A stretch of 64,000 nucleotides of DNA, from contig JAXGGA010002328.1 of assembly GCA_038373865.1 (NCBI GenBank), positions 60,875 through 124,874 on the forward strand. The letters run 5' to 3'. The DNA comes from Uloborus plumipes. Its lineage: Eukaryota; Arthropoda; Arachnida; Araneae; Uloboridae. The notes below the pieces were generated by a model, which saw nothing but the letters and a program-made list of their open reading frames with translations, had not been told where the DNA came from and did no database searches. The stretch's first letter is position 1; each line of letters begins with the position of its first letter. The translations under genes and the position numbers were made by a program. Shown one piece after another: positions 54,470 through 64,000 of the stretch.

Positions 54470-55540
54470 ATTGCTTTTGTTTTGAAATTCCAAAAATTCT
54501 GAGTGCGTCCAACTACGTAAAAACACTAAAACCAATGCTGTATTAGAAGTTATATGGCAGTATACAGTATTCTTTTTGATTTCTTTTGAAAAAAAAGGTA
54601 TTTCCTCTGTATTTTACTGAATTGGATGCATTATAGTTTATTTAAATAAATTTAAAAAAATAGTAGCATAAAAATATCATGCTGATATATCCTATAGCCG
54701 TTAATGTCTATTTTACTAATTTAAATCTGCTTGCTTATTTATCATTGTTTATTATAAGTTTATTTTATTTTATATGTATAGCATATGCAATGCATCTCGC
54801 TCTGCTATTTGAAATGTATTTTCAAAAATAAAAAATCTCAGTATCTATTTTCTGATCTAATTTGCTTATACTCTTTGCTCTCGTTACAGCGAGTATCCTC
54901 AAAATTTCAAATTTATGTAGAGTATACTTTCTGTTATTTTTAAAACTACTTCTCAGGTTAAAAAACATTCTGAAAGGTGATAGTTTGTTTTAAAAAGACT
55001 AAACAGTAATTAAAAAATTGCAGTGAAATAATCAAAACTATTGAAACTACGAAATAAATTGACTCAGATAAAAAGAAATAACCACTAAAAGCATTTTGAA
55101 TGAGATAATTTTCTCCCTTTATATGATACACTACACCAAAAAAAGAAAAAAAAAGAAACCTTCACAATTATATTAAAGTGTTCAAACCGTTGAATTCTTT
55201 GTACTACATACGAAAAAAGACACACCACCGACGTCTCTAAAATATGGTACGTTCTCTGAAAAAGCTAACATATGCCTCTGAAACACAAAATGCCCTCAAA
55301 TAATCTTAATCTTAATAAAAGAGGAGCACTACAGAAACAGATAAGAAAAGAAACGTTTGTCATCAAAACCCTGACCTCACTTAACAACAATACCAAAAAT
55401 ATGCTCTAAATTTCAAATTAGCTAATGTATGTAGATAAGGCAAGCTTCCGTATGAGAAGCAATTGGTTTAACTCGGGCTCTACCAAAACAAAACTGAAAC
55501 ATCTGCATATTTAAAACTGTTTGAACCCAGTTTGCTCGTA
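54470..55540. other. stretch between the LINE and the promoter
   Basis: AT-rich, no exon or repeat element recognised. Confidence 0.4.
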
Positions 55541-55552
55541 GACGCTCGTGGG

Positions 55553-55560
55553 TCACGTGA
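55553..55560. promoter_or_regulatory. palindromic E-box TCACGTGA
   Basis: TCACGTGA, a perfect CACGTG core with T/A flanks as preferred by some bHLH-zip factors. It lies 36 bp upstream of the TATA box in a GC-richer island of about 230 bp. The binding factor is unknown. Confidence 0.5.
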
Positions 55561-55596
55561 TCCGGGCGTTTTGGAACGAGGGGAGGGATCTATTGC

Positions 55597-55603
55597 TATA
55601 TAA
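55597..55603 (+). promoter_or_regulatory. TATA box
   Basis: TATATAA in GCTATATAAGAATG. Start of transcription is expected about 25-35 bp on, near 55625-55635; an initiator-like TTCAGGT lies at 55644. The downstream exon and donor give this motif its weight. Confidence 0.55.
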
Positions 55604-55624
55604 GAATGTCGTCCTGACCTGAGG

Positions 55625-55758
55625 AACGCCGAATCTCTTGGAGTTCAGGTGACTGCGAAACCAGTCACCCTATCTGTATCAGCTCAAGTTCAAGGTTTCC
55701 TCTCTGTCTTGTGCTGACCGCTATTTGGAGTAGCTGGGCAACGAGTAGCTTTCGAAAC
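55625..55758 (+). other. probable first (5'-UTR) exon of the secreted-protein gene
   Basis: A GC-richer block runs from just downstream of the TATA box to a strong donor GTAAGT at 55759. No ATG-initiated frame of note lies in it. The next plus-strand exon with a start codon is the signal-peptide exon at 59765-59859, whose acceptor would complete a 4.0-kb intron. The link is inferred from strand, order and splice signals. The 5' limit is an estimate. A solo LTR would also show TATA and a GC-richer body, but no TG...CA ends were found. Confidence 0.45.
55648..55669 (+). promoter_or_regulatory. stem-loop in the probable 5' UTR
   Basis: GGTGACTG (55648-55655), loop CGAAAC, CAGTCACC (55662-55669): a perfect 8-bp stem of high GC in AT-rich DNA. 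It does not match the iron-responsive element consensus. Role unknown. Confidence 0.45.
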
Positions 55759-56400
55759 GTAAGTTGGCTTCTTTTCAGTTTTCCCCTCTAAGCTTGCCGA
55801 GTTTTGCAATTTAATGGGTGTTTCATTGAGTATTTGAAATATTTAAATTGAGGTAATTTTGCAATTTATATTTAGTTTGATTCCGTTTCAATGATTTTTT
55901 TTTTTAACTTCAGTTTTCAGTTTTTCCCTCTAAGCTCGTCAGTTTTTTTTTTAATTTAAAGGACGTTTAAAAATGTATTTGACTTTATTTATAAAAGCTT
56001 TTTTTAGAAAGAGAAATAGTTGTAATTTGCATTGAGTTTGATTCTGTTTCAATGTAATTTGTTCGAAACTTAAAATAATGTGACTAGCTACGCATCGAGT
56101 AGTATTTAAGTTGTGATGTTTTCAGTTTTTTTCTGTAAACTCGCCAGTTTTTTTTTTTAGTTTAAAGGATGTTTAACTGTGTATTTGAATTTGTTAATAA
56201 AAGCTTTTTATAGAAAGATAAATCATTGTAATTTGCATTTAGTTTGATTCTGTTTCAATGCATTTTTTTGAAACTTAAAATAATGTGACAGCTGAGCATT
56301 AAGTATTATTCATACGTAAGTTGCATTGTTTCCTTTTTGTCCTCTAAACAAGCCTGTTTTTAGATTTTAAAGGAAGTTTAACTATGTACTTAGGTTTATT
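55740..56400 (+). repeat. four degenerate tandem units that include the exon-1 donor region
   Basis: The phrase CCTCTAAGCTTGCCGAG and its variants occur at about 55781, 55922, 56127 and 56333 (spacing roughly 140, 206 and 207 bp). Each is followed by AAAGG..GTTTAA, an AAAGCTTTTT-like stretch and TTTAGTTTGATTCTGTTTCA. Upstream of units 1, 3 and 4 the end of exon 1 is echoed: CGAGTAGCTTTCGAAACGTAAGTTG, then CGAGTAGTATTTAAGTTG, then TTAAGTATTATTCATACGTAAGTTGC. Unit 4 thus keeps an intact CGTAAGTTG donor-like site. Confidence 0.75.
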
Positions 56401-56409
56401 AAAAACAAG

Positions 56410-59400
56410 CATTTCTAAAAGAGGAAGTTTTGTAATTTGAATTTAGTTCGACTCTTTTTCAAGAAAATTTAAAATTAGTAAACACCAATGAAATTTTTTG
56501 GATTGCATGAGTATTTTGATTTTATGCTCTTTATTAATTTTACCTGAATATCGAGTAACAATAAAGACATTTTTTTATGTTTATTTCTTCTTTTTAACAA
56601 GCTGATTTTATAGAAAGTTGGTCAAAATTTGTGCTAATAAGACACAACAAGCATGAATAAACACTCAAATGTTTTTGAATCTTCTTAGAAATACGTGGGA
56701 TCTCAAACGTTGGAAACATATCAACATTTTATATGTAGCTTTCAGCGTACACACATTATTAACTCACAGAAAAAAAAAATCAAATATTTGAAATACATGA
56801 CTGTTTGTTTCTAGTACTAACAGAAACTCTTGTGAAAACCAAAACGATTGTAAATATTATAGTAAGATATTTATGAAAAGAATATTTTTGCGTGCGTTTC
56901 TTCTATGAACTATCAAAACATTACGAAACAAGAAAGCGTAGACAGCCTTTTACAATTGTACACTATACTGAGAGTTTTCTTATTGTTTATATATGCAAGT
57001 AAGCAGCAGCGTGTTTCTTTTAGTTTGCAAAAAATGCATAATCTCAATGAATTAAGATATTGTGTTGATATCCGTTTTTCAATTGAAATTCATAGCAAAA
57101 TCAGTGACAGTAATGTTTGTGGATTATATAAAATAACTCATTTTATCAGCCAATTTTGATTTAGATATCAATCTTCCAACTAAAATACCTTTTTCTCTCA
57201 AATCCACGAATGTAAATGACGTTCTCCAAAATTTACTTTTTATTTTCTCAACATGATTTTGTGTACGGTACGTACGGACTATGCTTGGTTTTAAATGATG
57301 TACAATGTGTATATTAAGTCTTACAACGATGAAGAAATTGCAGTAAAGTAAAAAAAAAATTCAATTCTTACTTAATTCTTTATAATTTTGATCCTTTTCC
57401 TCATCGATACGATATTAGCTAAAAGTGTAGGTGGCACTAACATCGAAATCTGAAAATGGTGTTTAATCATGAAAAAACTCTCAGGGGTTCCGTCACGGGG
57501 GCTTTGAAAATCACCCCTCCCCGCAGAACCTTGGGTTTTAATGCATATTGTAGATTTTAATATGACACTTATATCCATATAACAACTGTTGAAGAGCACC
57601 CCTCTATCTCCGAAGTTAAATTTTGGCTTCAAATGTGTCTGGCGCAAAGGTTGAAATTAAATAAATCTTTTCAGATCTACGAAAGATGCACAAGTAGAAT
57701 TGTAATAACGCTGTGAAAAAAGTTTTTTGATCTTTGGATTAAAATAAGAACAGAATTATGTTTATAACTGAGTCAGTTTCTTTTTTCTTTTCTATTTTTG
57801 ATGAATTTTAGCAAGACTTTATAAACTGCCTGCATAGTGAATATTTCAAATAAAAATATTACAGCAAGAAAGTATTACAATTGTAAAAAGATTTTCCTCC
57901 TACATTAATTGATTATTAGTATGAAGAAACAATTGAAATTACTTGAGAATTGTTATTGAATATTACCGAAATTCTTCACAAAATAATTTTAAGAAACGAA
58001 CATGGGAGAGGATGGAATTGAAATGCGTACCTTTGCTCAAGATGGTAAAATTATAACGTTGTTTTTAAAAAGTTTAAAGACAAGGGAAAAAAATACCCAG
58101 AAGAATTTCAGACGCGCTTTTGGGGTTACAATAAACTCCCGTTTCACGATAAAAATGAAAGTAAAGCTGAAAAGACGTCGACAAATCAACAAGCGATAAG
58201 ACACACTAATAAGTTATATTTTTATAGCATGAGAATTGTACAGTGGCAAACATTATTTATTTGTTATGTCGTGAAAAGAAAGAGATTCAACGTCAGAAGG
58301 GAAGCGAATTAATATCTCATTTGAATTGTTTTTTTTTATTTATGTAGAATCAAATAATAACTACAGATAGTTTGTGGAATACTAAGCAGAAGCTCCCAGT
58401 CACATTATAAATTCCAAACACGATTCTCTCCTGGAACAAAACTTGTTTTTCGTTGACATTATGCATTTGACATGACAGTCATAAGCTGATTATGAAAAAC
58501 CCGAGTTTGAGAATTCAAGACACTCGCGACATATCATACATCTATCATATAAATAAAAGAAGAACAGTTATATGAAGATCATTTTTAAAATCTTGTGGTC
58601 TTATCTGTAGTGAAATTCCTTGAGGCACTGGAAAATCAATGCGTGGGATAAAAATGTTGTTGCAAAAATTGAACTTTTTTGATAATTATGAGTAAAATAA
58701 TCATTTTTTTTGTTTTGATATAAATTTAATGGATCTTGTATGGTTAAAAATTATTACTTTTAATATAACAAACACAAATGAAGCAGTTTGGCTGTAGCAT
58801 TTTAGAAATAAATTAAAGTAATGATAAGTCCTGCATTTCAGATGGGGCTGAAAATAAATTATTTAACGGATAAAAAGTACACCTTAGTGAAAAAGACCAT
58901 AAATTTGTAGTTATAAAGTGAATAGAGTAAGATTTATTGTTTGTAAATTTAATGAGTAAATATTTATAGTAGATGACTTTTTATCATCCATCATGACATT
59001 ATTGGTACTTTGGCAAATAACGTATTTATTGGTGAATTGATTCCAAAACATTAGTTTTTTTATCTAGAAGAGAGGGATTATAGCCGGTGGGCGTGGATGC
59101 AAGGTAAAGTAAAAAAAAAAAAAAAAGCTAAATTAGCATTAAGCATACCCAATGCCATTATGTTAAGTTAAATTTCAATTTGATTTTAAGTCCTAGATCT
59201 GATTTATGTTCTTTTATCTTTCTTACGGTACTGTCTCTATGTTTGAAACAGTAGTGGGAAGAAGAGCATTTATTTAACCTGTTAACCGGGCTAATTAGCT
59301 ATTGCTCAACTCGTTTCACAATGGGGACTTTTTTTTCGCAGCGATAAGTAATATCACACCACAAATAATAATTCACATCTCAGTATGTAAATAATACAGC

Positions 59401-59760
59401 ACAATAATAAAAATATATAAAACACTGAAATGCACAATAAGAATATACGAAAAATTTCGTCATACCCATTGCTGTAGGCTTTTATGTATGACAAAATATT
59501 TCGTCATACCCAGTTAACAGGTTAACATTTCATGACTAATTTTTTTTGAACAGGAAATTCCTTGATCCAGTCATTTTTTTTTATCATGTGCATTCCTTTC
59601 CCATTTTAGAAAATTAAGTATTATGTATTTTAAGTTTTAAAAATTGTCGGGACTCTTTTTTTTTTTGAGTTTAGTTTGCATAATAGTCAATAAGAAAATA
59701 TTTAGAAAGTTGTTAAGAAAAATTGTGCAACTTTAGTAATAAATTTATGCACCTTTTTTT
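56410..59760 (+). other. putative first intron, remaining part
   Basis: AT-rich. A GC-richer patch at 57480-57620 has a minus-strand open frame (57372-57647) reading SAGRGDFQSPRDGTPESFF; this looks like a fragment of an old repeat, without splice support. Nothing else recognised. Confidence 0.35.
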
Positions 59761-59771
59761 TTAGGTCAAAC

Positions 59772-59859
59772 ATGACTCTGACTAGACGGATATTGCTGGC
59801 TGTTCTCATTTCAGCATTTATAGGATCATACTGTCATGCTCAAAGACCACCAGGTATCG
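59772..59859 (+). CDS. signal-peptide exon of a secreted protein
   Basis: The acceptor (a run of T ending TTTTTAG at 59764) is followed by GTCAAACATG; the ATG at 59772-59774 is the first codon. The frame reads MTLTRRILLAVLISAFIGSY, then CHAQRPPGI, and meets the strong donor GTAAGT at 59860 in phase 1. A basic N-terminus, a 12-residue hydrophobic core and a CHA|Q-type cleavage site make a textbook secretion signal. A short leader exon ending in phase 1 is common in arthropod secreted proteins, including peptides and cuticle or immune factors. The mature protein cannot be named from nine residues. Continuation lies downstream or outside the window. An alternative donor GTATCG at 59854 is also phase 1. 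Confidence 0.72.
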
Positions 59860-60886
59860 GTAAGTTAAATATGATATAGATATTAAAGTTACGAGTCATA
59901 ACCTTAAATTACTTTTAATACTGAGTAAATATTTTTGCACAACGATTGAAATGTATTTATCACTTTATTTATTTATGATAATTTTCAAACCTCTTGTATA
60001 TAACTTAAAAAGGTTTTAATGCAAAAATAACTAAGCTATATATATTAGCAATTTAATGACAGACTATCTAAAAAAGAAATATGTACCATTCTTTAGCTAT
60101 AAATGAATACCCTTTTTCCATAATCATATACTTTTTTCAGTCACAAATTAGAGTACATTGCAGTAAACATTAAACATACATTGTACATTAAAATCAAACG
60201 TGCTACTAAGATTTTACTTAAAAAAAAACAAAAAAAAAAAAACATTTTAAAGTATGAATCTTGCATCGAGATATCGCAGTTTATACGTCAGAATATTAAG
60301 GGTAAATTTACAATTTTCTCGTGTAGGTGATTCATATAATTGTTTGATTTTAAGCATTTGACAGTACTAGTTTTGCACTAGCTATTTTTTATATTTTAAA
60401 TATTAAAGGTAAAGATAGAAAAAAAAAGTAAATGAAAAAACATATATTATAATGAAATTATTAAAAATACTACTTTTTTTCCACTCAAAGGCATGATTTT
60501 TTTTTACATTATATTTTGCGAGCTTCAAGTACCACAAATTAAGTATCACATTTTCCTTTTATCAGCATGCATATTTAAACTGAACGTCCAATATTTTTAT
60601 TGTCAATGCATTAACGTGCGCATAGAGCTTAGCTACGAACGTTACATAGATGAATAATATCGTTTGTTTTACTCTTCAATATCTGTAAAGGATTGCGACT
60701 CCACATTCAATTCGAAAATACTGCACATTAAATGACACCCTTCAAGTTTAGTTTTAATGTCAAACATGTTTTTTTTTCTAATGCTTAGCAGTGCCTTTAT
60801 ATGATTTTTTACCAGAAAGCAGTTCGTTAAAACTCATTGCTCGATATTTTCATTTCCTTTCTTTCATTCTCTCTCTTTTTTTTCAG

Positions 60887-60978
60887 GCTTACCAAAAAAA
60901 AGAAATAAATTTCTTGCACATTATGTACATTATATGAAAAAATATGACTCGTTTACTTTACACAAGTTCAAAAAATAA
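60887..60978 (+). CDS. possible second exon: short lysine-rich peptide
   Basis: A long pyrimidine tract (TTTCTTTCATTCTCTCTC and beyond) ends in TTTCAG at 60886. Joining the phase-1 donor at 59859 gives an open frame of about 30 codons: GLPKKRNKF, then HYVHYMKKYDSF, ending KFKK and TAA at 60976-60978. AATAAA lies near 61046. The resulting product would be about 59 residues, a signal peptide plus a strongly basic tail. AT-rich DNA produces Lys-rich frames by chance, so this is only a candidate. Confidence 0.2.
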
Positions 60979-61092
60979 TTTGAAATATGTTCTGAAAGTT
61001 AGATATACGTTATTACGTTATTTCTCTTTCTCTCAACTCACATCAATAAATATAGAATCTTTGAAACGTGACTGGAGTTAAGTTGGCGAAAA

Positions 61093-61121
61093 TGAGAGAG
61101 AGAGAGAGAGAGGGAGAGAGA
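61093..61121. repeat. (AG)n microsatellite
   Basis: GAGAGAGAGAGAG with one GGG interruption. Confidence 0.9.
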
Positions 61122-61124
61122 AGA

Positions 61125-64000
61125 CTTAAAAATGAAAGTAGATGCCACAAAATATGGTGTATGTGTGTGATTTAACAAAAAGTTTTCTACTTCGAACACA
61201 AACATTTAAGTTACTTAACTTTTATGGCGATATTTGGCACCATTCCATTTTCTCTGCAGGCGTCATTTGGATTTAACGATGAACTTTACACGTCTGCTTT
61301 AACCTTTCGAAGTCGTCTATTTCGGAACAAATAAATTATAAGGATTTTTCGCATTTATATTCGGTGAATAATTTTATATATTCGAATTTTATCTACCAAT
61401 TTCTCTATACGAATAATAGACAACTGTAAATGTAAACGATGATGTTTATGTATTTTTCTAACCTTTGTTGTCTATACTTTAGTATCGTGCAGTTTAATAT
61501 CACATCAAGATTGAACTAAGAAAAAACTATTACATTTCTCACTTTAATTTTAACCAATTTCTTAGATCTTTTCTGAAGTAAACTACTGGGAAGTTTAGTT
61601 TTGATAAAGAAAATTGATTAAAAAAATAACCACTTCAGATTGAAACATAATTCTTTTTTTTTTTTAATCCTTTCGAAAAAGTTTTTTTTTTCACAACATT
61701 AATACACTTCTACGCGCATACCTTCGTAGTTCTGAGAAAATTTAGACAATTTTTAACTTTACGCAAGAGACCCAGCCAGAATTTTCTTAGTGGATGGAAG
61801 GGTTTGGTTGTGACAGTCCACAGATGGATGTAAATTCTAATACTAGAATTAGAAACGTGTGTTATAACCAAAAATTTGGAATGCTGATCGTCAAAGCCCC
61901 CTTTATACTTTGAACAATTAACTTCTTCATTTTACCACACTTTTTACGTCTTCGGGATTGTAACAAAACTCATAAAAAAGAAAAAACCAAACTTTTAGTC
62001 ACTTAATATTATCATTTTGGATAATTTATGTTGTATTTCGTTATTGCTTTAGATTTTATCTTTTGTTGCTACGTCGCTTCTTAAATATTTCTTTTGATAC
62101 CATCACTTTAATTAAGCAAATTTATAGATCTTGTTATATTTTTTTTACTTGCCGAAAACATAATTTAGTTTTTCATATAACTGTAACGATAACAAAGTTT
62201 ATAACCAAAAAGATGAAGAAATCATTTTTTGCACTTTTTCCGCAGTGTGAGCGTTTCGAAACAAGGAAAATAATTGATCTTCTTTTTCTAACCTTGGCAT
62301 TCATTTGATTGATTTTTTTTATCGTTATTGAGGAGACAGTCATTGATATTTTCAAAAGTCTTTTAATCATAATAATTTTAAAGACATCGATTTCTGTCTA
62401 GGTAATGAAAACACTCTGTTTTTCTCTTTTCACATCTTTTCTAGTCCGTCAAACGACACGTTAACTTTTATGTTTCACAAAAATTGAGCCTTTGACGAAC
62501 GTAATTTCAAGCTGATCAAAAGTAGCAATATGTTTCCAAAACTACGCAACCTAAAAAAAAAAAAAGTTAAATGAATCTGACGCAAACCAAATTTGTCCAT
62601 TCTGTTTTACAGATACTCAAGTCACAAATGACATCTACACAATTACATTAAAAACATTTTATAATATGTGAAAATGTTAACTAAATGGAAGTAAGTATCA
62701 TAGATTAGATTGAAATCATACATAACAATGAAACAAAGGCCAAAAGGGGAAGGGTAACCAAAACATGTAACCCTTTTTTGAGAATTCCCCGGCATCGTGA
62801 AAGAGTTCTTACCAAAGTCTCTCTATTTTATCAAGCAAAATCATTGCCTCTAAATATAAGGGAGCAACATAAATTAATTGTGTACTTTATTTTGCGTTCG
62901 ATTTTGTTTTTAAGTTTAAATTGATGCGTAAGTTTTGAAAAGTATTGATGTGGTTCACTCGTATCATTCATGTTAAAATTAGTTGTGCATTCATTGCATG
63001 TTTCAATTACATTAGAGGAATTTTTTGTTTTCTTACTAGTATAGAATAATCTAAAAATGAGTAATTCCTTGGATTATTATCCGCAAGATTATCTCAAGAT
63101 CACATAATTAAATGTATTACTCATTATTTTTCTTAACGCTTACATGCCACATATTTTAACTAAGCATTAAATATTTTTATTTTTAGTGCATTAATGAATG
63201 CCAGGCATTGAGCCACGTATATTAATATGAAAGAAGATCAATATCCATACTTATGCACTTATATATAAATGATTGCGTCCGCTCATTAACCTTTGACGCA
63301 TTATACTTTAAATGATGTCGTCCAATACATTACTTTTTATGCTTATGAGAGTATGCAAATAAGTTTTTACCAAATAGCGGCCCATTAAAACTCTAAGGAA
63401 AGTAACTTTTTTAAATCAAATGTGTTGCAATTAAATATCTGAGCTTTGTAGCTTTAAATATAATTATGTAGAAAATTAAATCTAGATATTGCTAGATTGA
63501 CAGATTTGAAAGAAAATCCTACTTAAAAGTTTTAAAGAGTATGACGTACAAATTTACTCCAAATGTGGTGGTAAAATATATTTTTTTAACATTTTCACCC
63601 CATTAACTATTTTTTTCCGAAGAAAAATTGCAGAACGAATTGTGATATTTTATACACCCTTGAATTCGAAACTCATGAGTTTAGTGTCTTCTTTTACACT
63701 AACCGCCGAGTGTGATATTACTCCCATAGCATATCAAAGTGATTTTATTCAAATTATTTAGCGTGTGTGTGTGTGTGTTTGTTTGAAAAGAAAAAACTTA
63801 AAAAATGTTTCTTATGGTTATAAAGAAATTAGTTAATGGTATAGTAAATTGTTTTTATTCTTTTGGGGCTTGTGCCCCAAAATCTGCGACTGACCTCGTG
63901 GATATTAATTATCAAAAGTAGTTATTGTCTTCTTTGGATTTTGTTGTTTGACATAAAAGTCCATTTGTGTCCGTTGAAGACACGGACCAAAAAGTTTAAG
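61125..64000. other. stretch to the window end, no supported feature
   Basis: AT-rich. A (GT)n run lies at about 63763-63777. TTTTGGGGC-TTGT-GCCCCAAAA near 63861-63882 is a perfect short hairpin. Several acceptor-like sites (for example TTTTACAG before 62612) open only short frames. The rest of the 59.8-kb gene may lie beyond the right edge. Confidence 0.4.

Noticed and set aside
57372..57647. 91-codon minus-strand frame
   Set aside because: A GC-rich patch, probably part of an old repeat; no splice context and no domain.
62600..62671. Alternative second exon after the 59.8-kb signal peptide (acceptor TTTTACAG)
   Set aside because: In phase but only about 19 codons of AT-rich content before a stop; weaker than the 60887 candidate and equally unproven.
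63861..63882. Hairpin resembling an intrinsic terminator
   Set aside because: Bacterial-type terminators are not expected in this genome; a short palindrome of this size is unremarkable here.

Overview
This looks like a nuclear arthropod window. It is AT-rich (about 30% GC by eye), long-introned and packed with transposable-element remains. The best-supported host gene is a secreted clip-like/CUB protein of a type I know from arthropods. The transposon mix (Tc1-like, hAT-like, piggyBac-like and Helitron elements, a CR1/Rex1-like LINE, a Gypsy-like solo LTR) fits. A chelicerate such as a spider is my best guess from composition and intron size, but the sequence does not prove it.

Host genes. 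(1) Minus strand, 22.2 kb down to 0.9 kb: five coding exons, all joined in phase 1. They give 346 codons: signal peptide, six-cysteine clip-like domain, CUB domain and a second CUB-like module. The last exon is outside the window. (2) Plus strand, start of window: a probable terminal exon ending at 119, with AATAAA at 194. (3) Plus strand, 55.5 kb onward: a TATA promoter with an E-box, a probable 5'-UTR exon ending at 55758, and a signal-peptide exon at 59772-59859 whose continuation is uncertain. A small lysine-rich exon at 60887-60978 is one phase-compatible option. (4) Minus strand, 44.7 kb: an isolated candidate terminal exon.

Layout of repeats. At 3-9.3 kb, within the last visible CUB intron, there is a piggyBac-like MITE, a 173-bp tandem triplication, and a nest of (TA)n tracts. 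The nest holds a 2.46-kb foldback, a 651-bp palindromic element and a 455-bp hAT-like element with an 8-bp duplication. At 12.9-14.4 kb lie a MITE with a tRNA-like insert and a TA-flanked MITE carrying a 30-bp minisatellite. At 16.0-17.0 and 18.9-21.8 kb lie two elements that share GGGTCATT termini and 4-bp duplications. At 22.6-24.2 kb is a Tc1-like relic, at 25.5-26.3 kb a deleted Helitron, and at 26.3-27.0 kb a second 651-bp palindrome. From 34 to 50 kb there are two hAT-like elements (one containing a solo LTR), a second Tc1-like relic and several MITEs. At 52.9-54.5 kb is a 5'-truncated LINE with a 506-codon uninterrupted reverse transcriptase.

The most unusual signals are two. First, the two palindrome copies have arms that match each other within a copy better than between copies, with the central spacer inverted. 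Second, a tandem array at 55.76-56.4 kb repeats the 5' splice-site region of the first exon into its own intron. All exon joins and repeat boundaries were read by eye; no alignment or RNA evidence was available.
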